A stretch of DNA of 64,000 nucleotides from the NCBI GenBank assembly GCA_937860055.1, contig CALMBO010000011.1, positions 62,001 to 126,000 on the forward strand. The letters are read 5' to 3'. The notes below the pieces were generated by a model. The model was not told the origin of the DNA. It made no database searches and saw only the letters and a list, made by a program, of their open reading frames with translations. The position numbers and the translations under genes are program-made. This stretch comes from an uncultured Verrucomicrobiota bacterium. Lineage in GTDB: Bacteria > Verrucomicrobiota > Kiritimatiellia > CAIQIC01 > Lenti-01. Below, piece after piece: positions 16,045 through 24,308 of this stretch (the stretch's first letter is position 1; each line of letters begins with the position of its first letter).

Positions 16045-17042
16045 CCCCCCGCGACGCCCTCCGGCTCCTGCAAGGCGAAATCGTCCAGGTCGTCGGCTGC
16101 ACCGAACCCGCCGCCATCGCCTACGCCTTCCGCACCCTCGCCCGCCGGCTCCCCCGGCCGCCCGCCCCCGGCTCCTTCCGCGCCGAATTGCGCCTGTCCC
16201 GCGATGCCTTCCGCAATGCCTCCACCGCCGTCGTCCCCCGCCTCAAGATCCGCGGCATCCTCGCCGCCGCTTCCGCCGGCCTCGCCTCCCGCGCCAACGA
16301 CTTCAACGTCTTCGCCGATTTCGATCTCCGCCGCGCCCGCGCGTTCATGAAAAATCCGTCGTGGCTGAAAGTCGTCCCCGTCCGCCGCCGCGGCCTCTTT
16401 GTCCACGCCCGGCTCCCCGGTCTCCGCACCGGCATCACCCTCGAAGGCCGCCACGACCACATCGAACGGCTCGTGGTGCAGGGCCGGGATCAGACGCCCC
16501 CGTCCCGGCCGCCGCCCCCGCCTCCCCGCCTCGATGAAATCTTCGCCCTGGCCCGCGCCCGCCACCCCGGGCTGGAGGCCCTCGCCCGCGACTTCATCCT
16601 CCGCCAGGTCCCGGCCGAAAAAGGCTATCCCTTGGATACGCAGATCGCCCGGCGCATCGCCGGCCGCATGTCCGGCTATTCGCATCCCGTCATGACCCTG
16701 ACCGGCTCCGGCAACCAGGGCATCTTCATCGGCCTGCCCTACCGCCGGCTCTATGCCCGGCAAGGCGATGCCATCCTCCCCGCCGTGGTCTTCTCCCTGC
16801 TGGCCCAGGTCCATCTCAGCGCCAGGCACAACCGCCTGTCCGCCGACTGCGGACTCGCCACCAAGGCGGCCCCCGCCCTCGCCGCCGGCCTCGCCTTCGC
16901 CCGCGGCGCCGGCCCCGCCGAGATCCGCCGCCTCTTCCGCGACATCCCCGCCCGACTCGCCGGCATGCCCTGCGAAGGCGCCGAACCCGCCTGCGGCCGC
17001 AAGGCCCGCCGCGCCTTCCGGGCCGCCTTCCCCTCCCCCTGA
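16041..17042 (+). CDS. L-cysteine desulfidase family (UPF0597/CyuA-like), short form
   Basis: 333 residues. The N-terminal VVGCTEPAAIAYAF, the later DCGLATKAAPALAAG and the C-terminal GMPCEGAEPACGRKARRAF reproduce the three blocks that carry the cluster-binding cysteines of L-cysteine desulfidases, which convert cysteine to pyruvate, ammonia and sulfide. Typical members are around 400-440 residues, so this is a compact form. A MTLTGSGNQGI block, also conserved in the family, sits near residue 218. Translation is coupled to DUF134 by a 4-base overlap, suggesting that the regulator and the enzyme respond together to cysteine or sulfur supply. Confidence 0.8.
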   Translation: MTPRDALRLLQGEIVQVVGCTEPAAIAYAFRTLARRLPRPPAPGSFRAELRLSRDAFRNASTAVVPRLKIRGILAAASAGLASRANDFNVFADFDLRRARAFMKNPSWLKVVPVRRRGLFVHARLPGLRTGITLEGRHDHIERLVVQGRDQTPPSRPPPPPPRLDEIFALARARHPGLEALARDFILRQVPAEKGYPLDTQIARRIAGRMSGYSHPVMTLTGSGNQGIFIGLPYRRLYARQGDAILPAVVFSLLAQVHLSARHNRLSADCGLATKAAPALAAGLAFARGAGPAEIRRLFRDIPARLAGMPCEGAEPACGRKARRAFRAAFPSP

Positions 17043-17076
17043 ACCCGCCTCCGGAGCAACAACGCGCCGCATGGGA

Positions 17077-17149
17077 TTTTTCCACGCCGTGGAAACCTTT
17101 TTTCCACGCCGTGGAAAAACGGCTCGCATTTTTTCCATAGTGTGGAAAA
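17077..17149. repeat. Three-copy TTTTCCA palindrome array
   Basis: Copies lie at about 17077-17094, 17098-17119 and 17129-17149. Each reads TTTTCCA-N5-TGGAAA(A); the first two share the central CGCCG and the third has TAGTG. The array fills most of the gap between the desulfidase gene and prfC. Confidence 0.8.
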
Positions 17150-17194
17150 CTCCGCGGGTCCCATGACTTCTCTCCTTTCCATCCGGATCCGCCG

Positions 17195-18790
17195 ATGAAC
17201 GCCGCGCAGGAAATCGCCCGGCGGCGAACGCTCGCCATCATCTCCCACCCCGACGCCGGCAAGACCACCCTCACCGAGAAGCTCCTCCTCTACGGCGGCG
17301 CCGTCCAGCTCGCCGGCTCCGTCACCGCCCGCAAGAACCAGCGCGCCACCACCTCCGACTGGATGGAGCTCGAAAAACAGCGCGGCATCTCCGTCAGCTC
17401 CACCGTCCTCCAGTTCGAATACCGCGATTTCGTCGTCAACCTCCTCGACACCCCCGGCCACCGCGACTTCTCCGAGGACACCTACCGCGTCCTCATGGCC
17501 GTCGACGCCGTCATCATGGTCATCGATGCCGCCAAGGGCATCGAAACCCAGACGCTCAAGCTCTTCGAAATCTGCCGCATGCGCGGCATCCCCATCTTCA
17601 CCTTCATGAACAAGCTCGACCGGCCCTCCCGCCATCCGCTCGAGCTCCTCGACGAGATCGAGAACACCCTCCAGCTGCAGGTCTGCGCGATCAACTGGCC
17701 CCTCGGCAACGGCCCCGACTTCCGCGGCGTCTACGACCGGCAGGAGAAAATCGCCCACTTCTTCGAACGGACCGTCGGCGGCGCCTACCGTGCCCCCGAG
17801 GCCCTCCACGCCGTCACCGATCCGCAGGTGCGCGAACGCATGGATCCCGACTCCTTCAAGGCCCTCGTCGAGGAGCTTGAGATGCTCGATGCCGCCGGCG
17901 AGCCTTTCGACGGGAAAGCCGTCCTCGCCGGCGACATGACGCCCGTCTTCTTCGGCAGCGCCCTCAACAACTTCGGCGTCCAGCTCCTGCTCGATTTCTT
18001 CCTCCTGCACGCCCCCCCGCCCGGAACCCGCAAGGCGGGCGGCCTCCTCATCGCCCCCGGCCACCCGAAATTCTCCGGTTTCATTTTCAAGATCCAGTCG
18101 AACATGGATCCCCACCACCGCGACCAGATCGCCTTCCTGCGCATCTGCTCCGGCGTCTTCGAGCGCGACATGAAGGCCATCCATGGCCGTTCCGGCAAGG
18201 TCATCCGCATGTCCAATTCCCGCAAGATGTTCGCCCGCGAACGCGAAACCGTCAACGAGGCCTTCCCCGGCGACGTCATCGGCCTCGTCGGCCATCCCGA
18301 ATTCGGCATCGGCGACACGCTGACCGAGGATCCGGCCATCGTCTACGATCCCCTCCCGCAGTTCGCCGCCGAATGCTTCGCCTACCTGCACCACTCCAGC
18401 CCCGCCCAATTCAAGCGCTTCCGCGCCGGCCTCGACCACCTGCTCCAGGAAGGCGCCGTGCAGACGTTCTCCATCCCGGACTCCGGCTCGCGCGCCCCCC
18501 TCCTCGGCGCCGTCGGTCCACTCCAGTTCGAAGTCCTTCAATACCGCCTCGAAAGCGAATACGGCGCCACCACCCGCCTCGAGCCCGCCCCCTGGGGAAT
18601 CCTCCGCTGGGTCGACCCCGCCGGCGCCCCCGTCACCCCGGAAATGCTGCCCAGCAGCTGCCGCCTCGCCCTCGATGCGCGCGAACGCCCCGTCGCCCTC
18701 TTCTCCGCCGAGTGGGAACTGAGGTTCTTCCTGGAGAAAAACCCCCGGGTCGTGCTCCACAAGCTGCCCTCCGGCCTGCCGCCGGCCTAG
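17195..18790 (+). CDS. prfC: Peptide chain release factor 3
   Basis: 531 residues, the usual length. GTPase motifs are intact: SHPDAGKTTL (G1), RGISVSS (G2), DTPGH (G3) and FMNKLD (G4). The RF3-specific block TARKNQRATTSDWMELEKQRG and the C-terminal QYRLESEYGATTRLE support RF3 over EF-G or LepA. RF3 releases RF1/RF2 from the ribosome after peptide release. ATG at 17195 lies about 45 bases downstream of the palindrome array, which may overlap its promoter region. Confidence 0.95.
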   Translation: MNAAQEIARRRTLAIISHPDAGKTTLTEKLLLYGGAVQLAGSVTARKNQRATTSDWMELEKQRGISVSSTVLQFEYRDFVVNLLDTPGHRDFSEDTYRVLMAVDAVIMVIDAAKGIETQTLKLFEICRMRGIPIFTFMNKLDRPSRHPLELLDEIENTLQLQVCAINWPLGNGPDFRGVYDRQEKIAHFFERTVGGAYRAPEALHAVTDPQVRERMDPDSFKALVEELEMLDAAGEPFDGKAVLAGDMTPVFFGSALNNFGVQLLLDFFLLHAPPPGTRKAGGLLIAPGHPKFSGFIFKIQSNMDPHHRDQIAFLRICSGVFERDMKAIHGRSGKVIRMSNSRKMFARERETVNEAFPGDVIGLVGHPEFGIGDTLTEDPAIVYDPLPQFAAECFAYLHHSSPAQFKRFRAGLDHLLQEGAVQTFSIPDSGSRAPLLGAVGPLQFEVLQYRLESEYGATTRLEPAPWGILRWVDPAGAPVTPEMLPSSCRLALDARERPVALFSAEWELRFFLEKNPRVVLHKLPSGLPPA

Positions 18791-18874
18791 GCCGCCTCCC
18801 CCGCCCCGAAACCGCGGCTTGCGGATTGATTTCCTCCCCCCCGTTTGGTTTCATGGGCCGGTTGATTCTCCGCC

Positions 18875-20695
18875 ATGGCGAAACCATCCCACAACTACGA
18901 CGAAAGCAAGATCCAGACGCTCTCCGCGCTGGAGCACATCCGCAAGCGCACCGGCATGTACATCGGCCGCGTGGGCGACGGCACCCAGTACGACGACGGC
19001 ATCTACGTCCTGCTCAAGGAGGTCGTCGACAATGCCGTGGATGAATTCATCATGGGCTTCGGCAAGCGCGTCGAGATCGCGATCGAGGGCTCGAAGGTCC
19101 GCGTGCGCGACTACGGCCGCGGCATCCCGCTGGGCAAGGTCGTCGAGTGCGTCTCCCGCATCAACACCGGCGCGAAATACAACGACGACGTCTTCCAGTT
19201 CTCCGTCGGCCTCAACGGCGTCGGCACCAAGGCCGTCAACGCCCTCTCCTCCTCCTTCCTCGTCCAGTCGCACCGCGACGGCCAGTTCGCCGGCGCCCGC
19301 TTCGCGCGCGGCGAGCTCGTCAAGAACCTCTCCGGCAAGTGCCCCGGCGTCGAAAACGGAACCCTGATCGAGTTCGAACCCGATCCGGAAATCTTCGGCG
19401 CCGTGGCCTACCAGGACGACCTCGTCCAGCGCCGCCTCCGCCTCTACGCCTGCCTGCACGCCGGCCTCGTCCTCGTCTTCAACGGCGCCGAGATCGTCTC
19501 CGAAAACGGCCTGACCGATCTCGTGCTCGAGGAAGTCGGCGAAGAGGCCGTCTACGGCCCCCTCCACCATCGCTCGCCGGCGCTCGAAGTCGCCTTCACC
19601 CACACCCAGCGATTCAACGAAACCTTCTTCTCGTTCGTGAACGGCCAGTTCACCTCCGACGGCGGCACGCATCTCTCCGCCTTCCGCGAAGGCTTCCTCA
19701 AGGGCGTCAACGAATTCGCCAAGGCCAAGTTCGACGGCGACGACGTGCGCGAATCCATGGTCGGCGCCATCGCCATCCGCCTCAAGGACCCCGTCTTCGA
19801 ATCGCAGACCAAGAACAAGCTCGGCAACACGGAAATCCGCTCCGACCTCGTCCTGCAGATCCGCGACGTCGTCGCCGACCTCCTCCACCGCAACCCCGCC
19901 GCCGCCGAAACCCTCGTCAAGAAGATCCAGGAGACCCAGGATCTGCGCAAGGAGCTGCAGACCGTCAAGAAGCTCGCGCGCGAACGCTCCAAGTCGGTCA
20001 GCATCCGCGTGCCGCAATTGAAGGACTGCAAGAACCACCTCGACCCCAAGCGCAAGCGCGGGCTCGACAGCATGATCTTCCTCACCGAAGGCCTGTCCGC
20101 GGCCGGCTCCATCACCGCCTGCCGCAATGTGATGACCCAGGCCGTCTTCACCCTCCGCGGCAAGCCGCTCAACGTCGCCGAGCTCAACCGCGACGTCATG
20201 TACACCAACGAGGAGCTCTACAACCTCATGCGGGCCCTCAACATCGAGGAATCCATCGCCGGCCTCCGCTTCCAGAGGGTCGTCATGGCCACCGACGCGG
20301 ATGTGGACGGCCTGCACATCCGCAACCTGCTGCTGACCTTCTTCCTCCGCTTCTTCGAACCGCTCGTCCTCGCCGGCCACCTCTTCATCCTGGAGACGCC
20401 CCTCTTCCGCGTGCGCAACAAGAAGGAAACCCGCTACTGCTACTCCGAAGAGGAGCGCGATGCCGCCATCTCCTCCCTGCGCGGCCCGGAAGTCACCCGC
20501 TTCAAGGGCCTCGGCGAAATCTCGCCGGGCGAGTTCAAGAATTTCATCGGCCCCCAGATGCGCCTGTCGCCCGTCCAGGTCGCGCACCAGAACGAGCACA
20601 AGATCCCCTCCATCCTCCGGTTCTACATGGGCCGCAACACCCCCGAGCGCCGCCAGTTCATCATGGACCACCTCCGCGTCGCCGCGGAGGACTAG
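18875..20695 (+). CDS. Type IIA DNA topoisomerase subunit B (ParE/GyrB-like)
   Basis: 606 residues, shorter than Proteobacterial GyrB. The GHKL ATPase domain has HIRKRTGMYIGRVGDG, EVVDNAVDEFI and GLNGVGTKAVNAL. The Toprim domain has FLTEGLSAAGSI (Glu) and ATDADVDGLHIRNLL (DxDxD) near residue 470. The EGLSA variant in place of EGDSA, and the short length, match the GyrB/ParE-like subgroup of Bacteroidetes and PVC bacteria. No ParC/GyrA partner follows; the next gene is on the other strand. It may act with a distant A subunit in chromosome decatenation. Confidence 0.85.
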   Translation: MAKPSHNYDESKIQTLSALEHIRKRTGMYIGRVGDGTQYDDGIYVLLKEVVDNAVDEFIMGFGKRVEIAIEGSKVRVRDYGRGIPLGKVVECVSRINTGAKYNDDVFQFSVGLNGVGTKAVNALSSSFLVQSHRDGQFAGARFARGELVKNLSGKCPGVENGTLIEFEPDPEIFGAVAYQDDLVQRRLRLYACLHAGLVLVFNGAEIVSENGLTDLVLEEVGEEAVYGPLHHRSPALEVAFTHTQRFNETFFSFVNGQFTSDGGTHLSAFREGFLKGVNEFAKAKFDGDDVRESMVGAIAIRLKDPVFESQTKNKLGNTEIRSDLVLQIRDVVADLLHRNPAAAETLVKKIQETQDLRKELQTVKKLARERSKSVSIRVPQLKDCKNHLDPKRKRGLDSMIFLTEGLSAAGSITACRNVMTQAVFTLRGKPLNVAELNRDVMYTNEELYNLMRALNIEESIAGLRFQRVVMATDADVDGLHIRNLLLTFFLRFFEPLVLAGHLFILETPLFRVRNKKETRYCYSEEERDAAISSLRGPEVTRFKGLGEISPGEFKNFIGPQMRLSPVQVAHQNEHKIPSILRFYMGRNTPERRQFIMDHLRVAAED

Positions 20696-20711
20696 CCCCC
20701 AAAAAAACATT

Positions 20712-20739
20712 CAGGGTCCGGGCCGCGGCCCGGACCCTG
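20712..20739. terminator. Bidirectional terminator between convergent genes
   Basis: A perfect 28-base palindrome with the arm CAGGGTCCGGGCCG lies between parE-like and the minus-strand operon. An A-run at 20701-20707 gives a U-tract for minus-strand transcripts; on the plus strand only TCTT follows, so termination of the topoisomerase gene is less certain. Confidence 0.75.
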
Positions 20740-20762
20740 TCTTCCCCGCTCCGGAAGCTTCT

Positions 20763-21518
20763 TCAGAAATTCCGGGCGTGGAGCTTGGAGAATCGCGGCA
20801 GCTGGGTCCCCTCCACCGGCCGCGCGTAGGCCGTGTCCTCCATCACGCGGAACACCTGGATCTGCCCCACCGCGCGCGGCGAATCCCGCCCGATCACCTC
20901 TCCGGTCACCGGCGAGATCAGCGGCTCTTCGTCCATCGACAGGTACAGCACCATCCCCGGCTGCAGCCCCGAGCCCAGCCCGCGATCCAGCGAAACCGAC
21001 TCCTGCCCCGCCTTCCGCCGGACCCGGCATTCGAACGGCAGCTTCGACGCCCGGCGCGACATCGAGGCCTCCATGGCGTGGATCCAGCCGCCGATGGCCG
21101 ACGCATTGGTCGAGGCCGGCGCGACATGCGAGGCGATCTGCTCCTTCCGCGCCTCGTCCGACAGCGTCACCATCACGAAAAGCTGGCCGTCCTCGTTCGT
21201 CACGATCGAGCCGTTGACGCGGTAGGTGAACTCCGGCGCCCGCCGCGCCAGCGCGCGCGCGCCCTCCAGATATTCGATGTTCCCCGCCGCCTTCAGCACC
21301 TTCACCAGCTCGTCGCGGTAGATCGACGCGATGGCCGGATCGCCCTTGAAGGGAGGGCAGACCACGGCATGCTTCAGCGCGATCGGAGTCTCGGCGGCGG
21401 CCGCCGCCTCCGCCGGAACCCCTGCCGCTGCCTCCTCCCCGGCCGCCAATGCCACGCCGGCCACCCATGCCCAGGCCGCGCAACCAACGGCCACCTGCCG
21501 GAACCTATTCCACATCAT
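20763..21518 (-). CDS. Exported protein, last gene of the LpoB operon
   Basis: 251 residues with a signal peptide (about 1-26). The C-terminal block GLGSGLQPGMVLYLS, then LISPVTGEVIG and IQVFRVMEDTAYARPV, looks like the C-terminal domain of FlgT-type or CsgG-associated proteins. That is a weak resemblance, and I would not name the gene. The middle part (FKGDPAIASIYRDELVKVL) resembles CsgG-like modules that read out a second lipoprotein. It probably acts in the periplasm with the five proteins encoded upstream. The start could be either of the two consecutive ATGs (21518 or 21515). Confidence 0.6.
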   Translation of the reverse strand: MMWNRFRQVAVGCAAWAWVAGVALAAGEEAAAGVPAEAAAAAETPIALKHAVVCPPFKGDPAIASIYRDELVKVLKAAGNIEYLEGARALARRAPEFTYRVNGSIVTNEDGQLFVMVTLSDEARKEQIASHVAPASTNASAIGGWIHAMEASMSRRASKLPFECRVRRKAGQESVSLDRGLGSGLQPGMVLYLSMDEEPLISPVTGEVIGRDSPRAVGQIQVFRVMEDTAYARPVEGTQLPRFSKLHARNF

Positions 21519-21548
21519 GCCATGCTCCTTGGGATTTCGAACCGCCGC

Positions 21549-22064
21549 CTAGAAGGCGGCATTGAGGATCGGAAAGAACGTCACCGGTCCCTCCTCGATC
21601 AGGTTGACCAGCCCGATCTGGATGCCCCGGAGCGTCACCGCCCGGTTGATCAGGCCGAACTGGATCCCCATCGCGGTGTCCGCGACGTTGAACAGGCCGA
21701 TCTGGAATCCGTTCAGGTCGTGCGACACCGTGCTGAACAGCCCCGCCTGCAGGCCCGCCACCGAGCCCATCTGGCTGAACAGGCCCGCGCTGATGCCGGC
21801 GAATTCCGCCTCCACCACGTTGACCAGGTTGAGCTGGATCGCGTCCATCCGCTCCGCCTTGCTTACCAGCCCGAGGTCCAGGCCGACGACGTCCTGGTTG
21901 TCGCTGCAGGCCACGTTCAGCCGCAGCCCCATCACCTTCGTCGTTTCCGGGAACAGCTGGGCCTTCGTCCCGGCAATGCCGATCTGGAGCGGCGTCAGCT
22001 CGAGCGCCCACGCCGGGGCCGCCAGCAGCGCGGCCAGACCAAACAGGATCCACGCCCTTTTCAT
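21549..22064 (-). CDS. LA_2272-type surface repeat protein
   Basis: 171 residues with a signal peptide (MKRAWILFGLAALLAAPAWA). The mature part is built of repeats of the form hydrophobic-GxQxGLxN/S (VAGLQAGLFS, LNGFQIGLFN, LRGIQIGLVN), as in Leptospira LA_2272-family proteins. These probably fold as a beta-solenoid or small barrel on the cell surface. The function is unknown. The ATG follows GGAGG and lies 2 bases after the lpoB stop, so it is in the same operon. Confidence 0.7.
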   Translation of the reverse strand: MKRAWILFGLAALLAAPAWALELTPLQIGIAGTKAQLFPETTKVMGLRLNVACSDNQDVVGLDLGLVSKAERMDAIQLNLVNVVEAEFAGISAGLFSQMGSVAGLQAGLFSTVSHDLNGFQIGLFNVADTAMGIQFGLINRAVTLRGIQIGLVNLIEEGPVTFFPILNAAF

Positions 22065-22066
22065 GT

Positions 22067-22654
22067 TCAGCCTCCGAAGACCGATTTGGTCTTCTGCTTG
22101 CGGATTTCCTTCTCGTCCGCCCAGATCAGGCGCCCGGACTTCAGGTCGCGCAGGCTCATCGTGAACTTGTAGTACACGTCCTTCAACCGCCCCTGGTTCT
22201 GCTCGATCTCCGAGAGGTTCGAGGTCAGCATGTAGTGCGGCGCATCCTGCTGGCCGGCCGCGACGGGATCCTTCGCCGCCGCCTGCTGGTAGGCCAGCTC
22301 CTCGTTCAGCGCCGCCTCCGTCGTCCGGTCCTGGAAGCTGAACTTGCGGGAGCGGATCAGTTTCGTCCGGATGCTGTCCGTCACCGATTCGGTGTCGATG
22401 TGCTGCGTGGTCTTGTTCTTGACCTTGTCCACGATCAGCAGCGGCGGGCCGCCGGCCGAAATCTCCTCCAGAACCTCGTCGGCCAGCATCGAATCCACCA
22501 TCGTCGCCGCGATCTGCTGCAGATCGGACGATCCGAAATCCGTGCTGATGGGCTTCGACGAGGTGGCGTCTCCGTATTCGACCGTGGTGGCGCAACCCGA
22601 CGCCAGCAGCGCCAGGGCGCCGGCGAACGCGAACAATTTCCATGTGGTCTTCAT
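22067..22654 (-). CDS. lpoB: LpoB-like penicillin-binding-protein activator lipoprotein
   Basis: 195 residues. The lipobox LLASGC ends a 20-residue signal sequence. The remainder (VDKVKNKTTQHIDTESVTDSIRTKLI ... LKSGRLIWADEKEIRKQ, quoted in parts) has the LpoB core found in the YcfM/LpoB family, which activates PBP1b in Gammaproteobacteria; partner identity here is inference. ATG at 22654 was chosen over 22708 because it gives a proper lipoprotein signal and follows GAGGAG. It is preceded by a YcfL-like gene as in Enterobacteria and Vibrio. Confidence 0.8.
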   Translation of the reverse strand: MKTTWKLFAFAGALALLASGCATTVEYGDATSSKPISTDFGSSDLQQIAATMVDSMLADEVLEEISAGGPPLLIVDKVKNKTTQHIDTESVTDSIRTKLIRSRKFSFQDRTTEAALNEELAYQQAAAKDPVAAGQQDAPHYMLTSNLSEIEQNQGRLKDVYYKFTMSLRDLKSGRLIWADEKEIRKQKTKSVFGG

Positions 22655-22736
22655 CTTCTTCTCCTCGGAGGCGGAAACGCCTCCTGCTGTTTCAACCTTG
22701 CTGTTCATACATCCTGCCCGGAACCGGCCGCCCGGC

Positions 22737-23180
22737 CTACTTCACGATCCAGCGGGTCTTCTCGCCCGCGCGCACCCGCAGCTTGAAGGACACCGCGCTC
22801 GAATTCGGGGCCACCCCCTGGATCGTGCGGGTCTCCTTGCCGTTCAGCACCAGCGGCCGCCACGCATCGGTGTCGGGATCGATCTCGCCGCCTTCCGCGT
22901 CGAACCACGCGAACTTCGACTGCGCCACGACCGACTTGTTCAGCCGGGAGGTCAGCTTCACGCTGGCCTTCATCAGCCCGTTCTTCGTCTGGCCGACGAT
23001 CATGTCCTCGACCTTGAGCTGCCGGGCCAGCTTGGCGTTGTCCGTCTGCAAAACCTGCTGCAGCGCGCCGGATTCATCCGCCTCCGCGCCCACCGTGATG
23101 CCCGACGTGTTCGGCGCGGCGCAGCCCGCCGCCAGCGCGGCCGCCAGGGCCGCCGCCAAAAGGATCCATCCCGCTTTCAT
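22737..23180 (-). CDS. YcfL/DUF1425-like lipoprotein
   Basis: 147 residues with a lipobox-like LAAGC after a short hydrophobic signal. The body resembles DUF1425: KVEDMIVGQTKNGLMKASV and FAWFDAEGGEIDPD with WRPLVLNGKETRTI, giving an Ig-like beta-sandwich in the family. E. coli ycfL lies directly beside lpoB, and the same order is kept here. The family function is not known. An AGGAGGA ribosome site precedes the ATG, and the gene starts 21 bases after the PEGA gene. Confidence 0.75.
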   Translation of the reverse strand: MKAGWILLAAALAAALAAGCAAPNTSGITVGAEADESGALQQVLQTDNAKLARQLKVEDMIVGQTKNGLMKASVKLTSRLNKSVVAQSKFAWFDAEGGEIDPDTDAWRPLVLNGKETRTIQGVAPNSSAVSFKLRVRAGEKTRWIVK

Positions 23181-23201
23181 CTCCGTCCTCCTTTTCCTTC
23201 G

Positions 23202-24281
23202 CTATTCCTGTTTCTGCTGGATCACGTTGATCGCGCCGCCGGCGTCCTCGTCCGTGCCGCCGATCGTCAGCGACTCGTTGGGCATGCCCTCCAGGCGGAT
23301 GTAGCTGTTGCTCGCCTGGGCGCCGATGCCCCCGGCGACCGTGGTCGTGGCCTGCGCGTCCGCCGCGCCCTGCTCGCGCGCGATCTCCTGCGCCTCCAGC
23401 TCGCCCTTCCTCGCCAGGCCGGCCGCGGACAGCTCCATCGGCACGGCCAGCGTCTGCCCGTCGGCGAACGCCACGCTCTTCTCCCACGTCGCATAGCCTT
23501 CCTTGGTCACGCGCACCTCGTGCACGCCCGGACGGACCTGGAAGGTGCCGGGCGCCGTCCCGACCACCACGCCGTCCACCTCCACCGCCGCGCCTTCCGC
23601 CGTCGAGGTCACCGTCACGCTCGCCAGCGCCGGCTTCGCCGCCGCGGCCGCCGCGATCTTCGCCTGGCTGTCCTTCACGCGTCCGGCCAGTTCCACCGCC
23701 CCGCGGTCCAGCAGCGTATTCACCAGGTCGCCCGCCTGCACCTGCAGGTTCGCCGTCTGCGCGATCTTCTCGCTCACCGCGATCGTGTCGCCATAGACCT
23801 GCGCGCCCGCGCCGCCGTCCAGGACGCGCAGCGCCACCCGCAGCGTCGTCACCGTCTGCTGCTGCGAGAGGCCATAGGCCTGCACGCTCGTCTTGTTCTC
23901 GCCCAGCGAAACCAGCGAGGCGAACACCAGCACGTCCGCCCCCATCAGCTGCGCCGTCCGCAGCGCCGAAGCCTCCTGCGAGGGCCCTTCCACCGTCCCT
24001 TCCGCCTTCACCGCCTGCAGGGCCTCCATGCCTTGGCGCAGCGCCTGCTCCGACTCCGCGTCGCGCGATTCCACGAAGCGCGCCAGCACGTCCTGGGAAC
24101 GGATCACTTCGAAACCGGCCTCTCCCAGCCGCGTGCCAACCAGGTCGCCGAACGCATCCAGCTGGCCTTCCAGCGAAGCGCCCGCCCGGTTCTGCACGAA
24201 CAAGGCCGCCGTCGGCGCGGCCTGCGCCGACACCGCCGCCATCGCCACCCCCAGCACCGCCATCTTCCACGCCATTTTCAT
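23202..24281 (-). CDS. Exported PEGA-domain protein
   Basis: 359 residues with a signal peptide (MKMAWKMAVLGVAMAAVSAQA). Residues about 20-200 resemble a CsgG-like domain (ALFVQNRAGASLEGQLDAFGD, LMGADVLVFASLVSL), which suggests assembly of outer-membrane lipoprotein complexes. A PEGA domain (SVTVTSTAEGAAVEVDGVVVG ... GYATWEKSV, quoted in parts) spans about 215-270, and an unstructured Ala/Gly-rich tail follows. The exact function is unknown. It is second in the operon, 27 bases after the COG3014-like gene. Confidence 0.7.
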   Translation of the reverse strand: MKMAWKMAVLGVAMAAVSAQAAPTAALFVQNRAGASLEGQLDAFGDLVGTRLGEAGFEVIRSQDVLARFVESRDAESEQALRQGMEALQAVKAEGTVEGPSQEASALRTAQLMGADVLVFASLVSLGENKTSVQAYGLSQQQTVTTLRVALRVLDGGAGAQVYGDTIAVSEKIAQTANLQVQAGDLVNTLLDRGAVELAGRVKDSQAKIAAAAAAKPALASVTVTSTAEGAAVEVDGVVVGTAPGTFQVRPGVHEVRVTKEGYATWEKSVAFADGQTLAVPMELSAAGLARKGELEAQEIAREQGAADAQATTTVAGGIGAQASNSYIRLEGMPNESLTIGGTDEDAGGAINVIQQKQE

Positions 24282-24308
24282 TCCTGCGCTCCTTTGCTGT
24301 CTCCAGCC

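Noticed and set aside
17077-17149. The palindrome arrays as CRISPR
   Set aside because: The spacers are only a few bases to about ten bases long, vary in length, and no cas genes are present; the units are near-perfect palindromes of about 20 bases.
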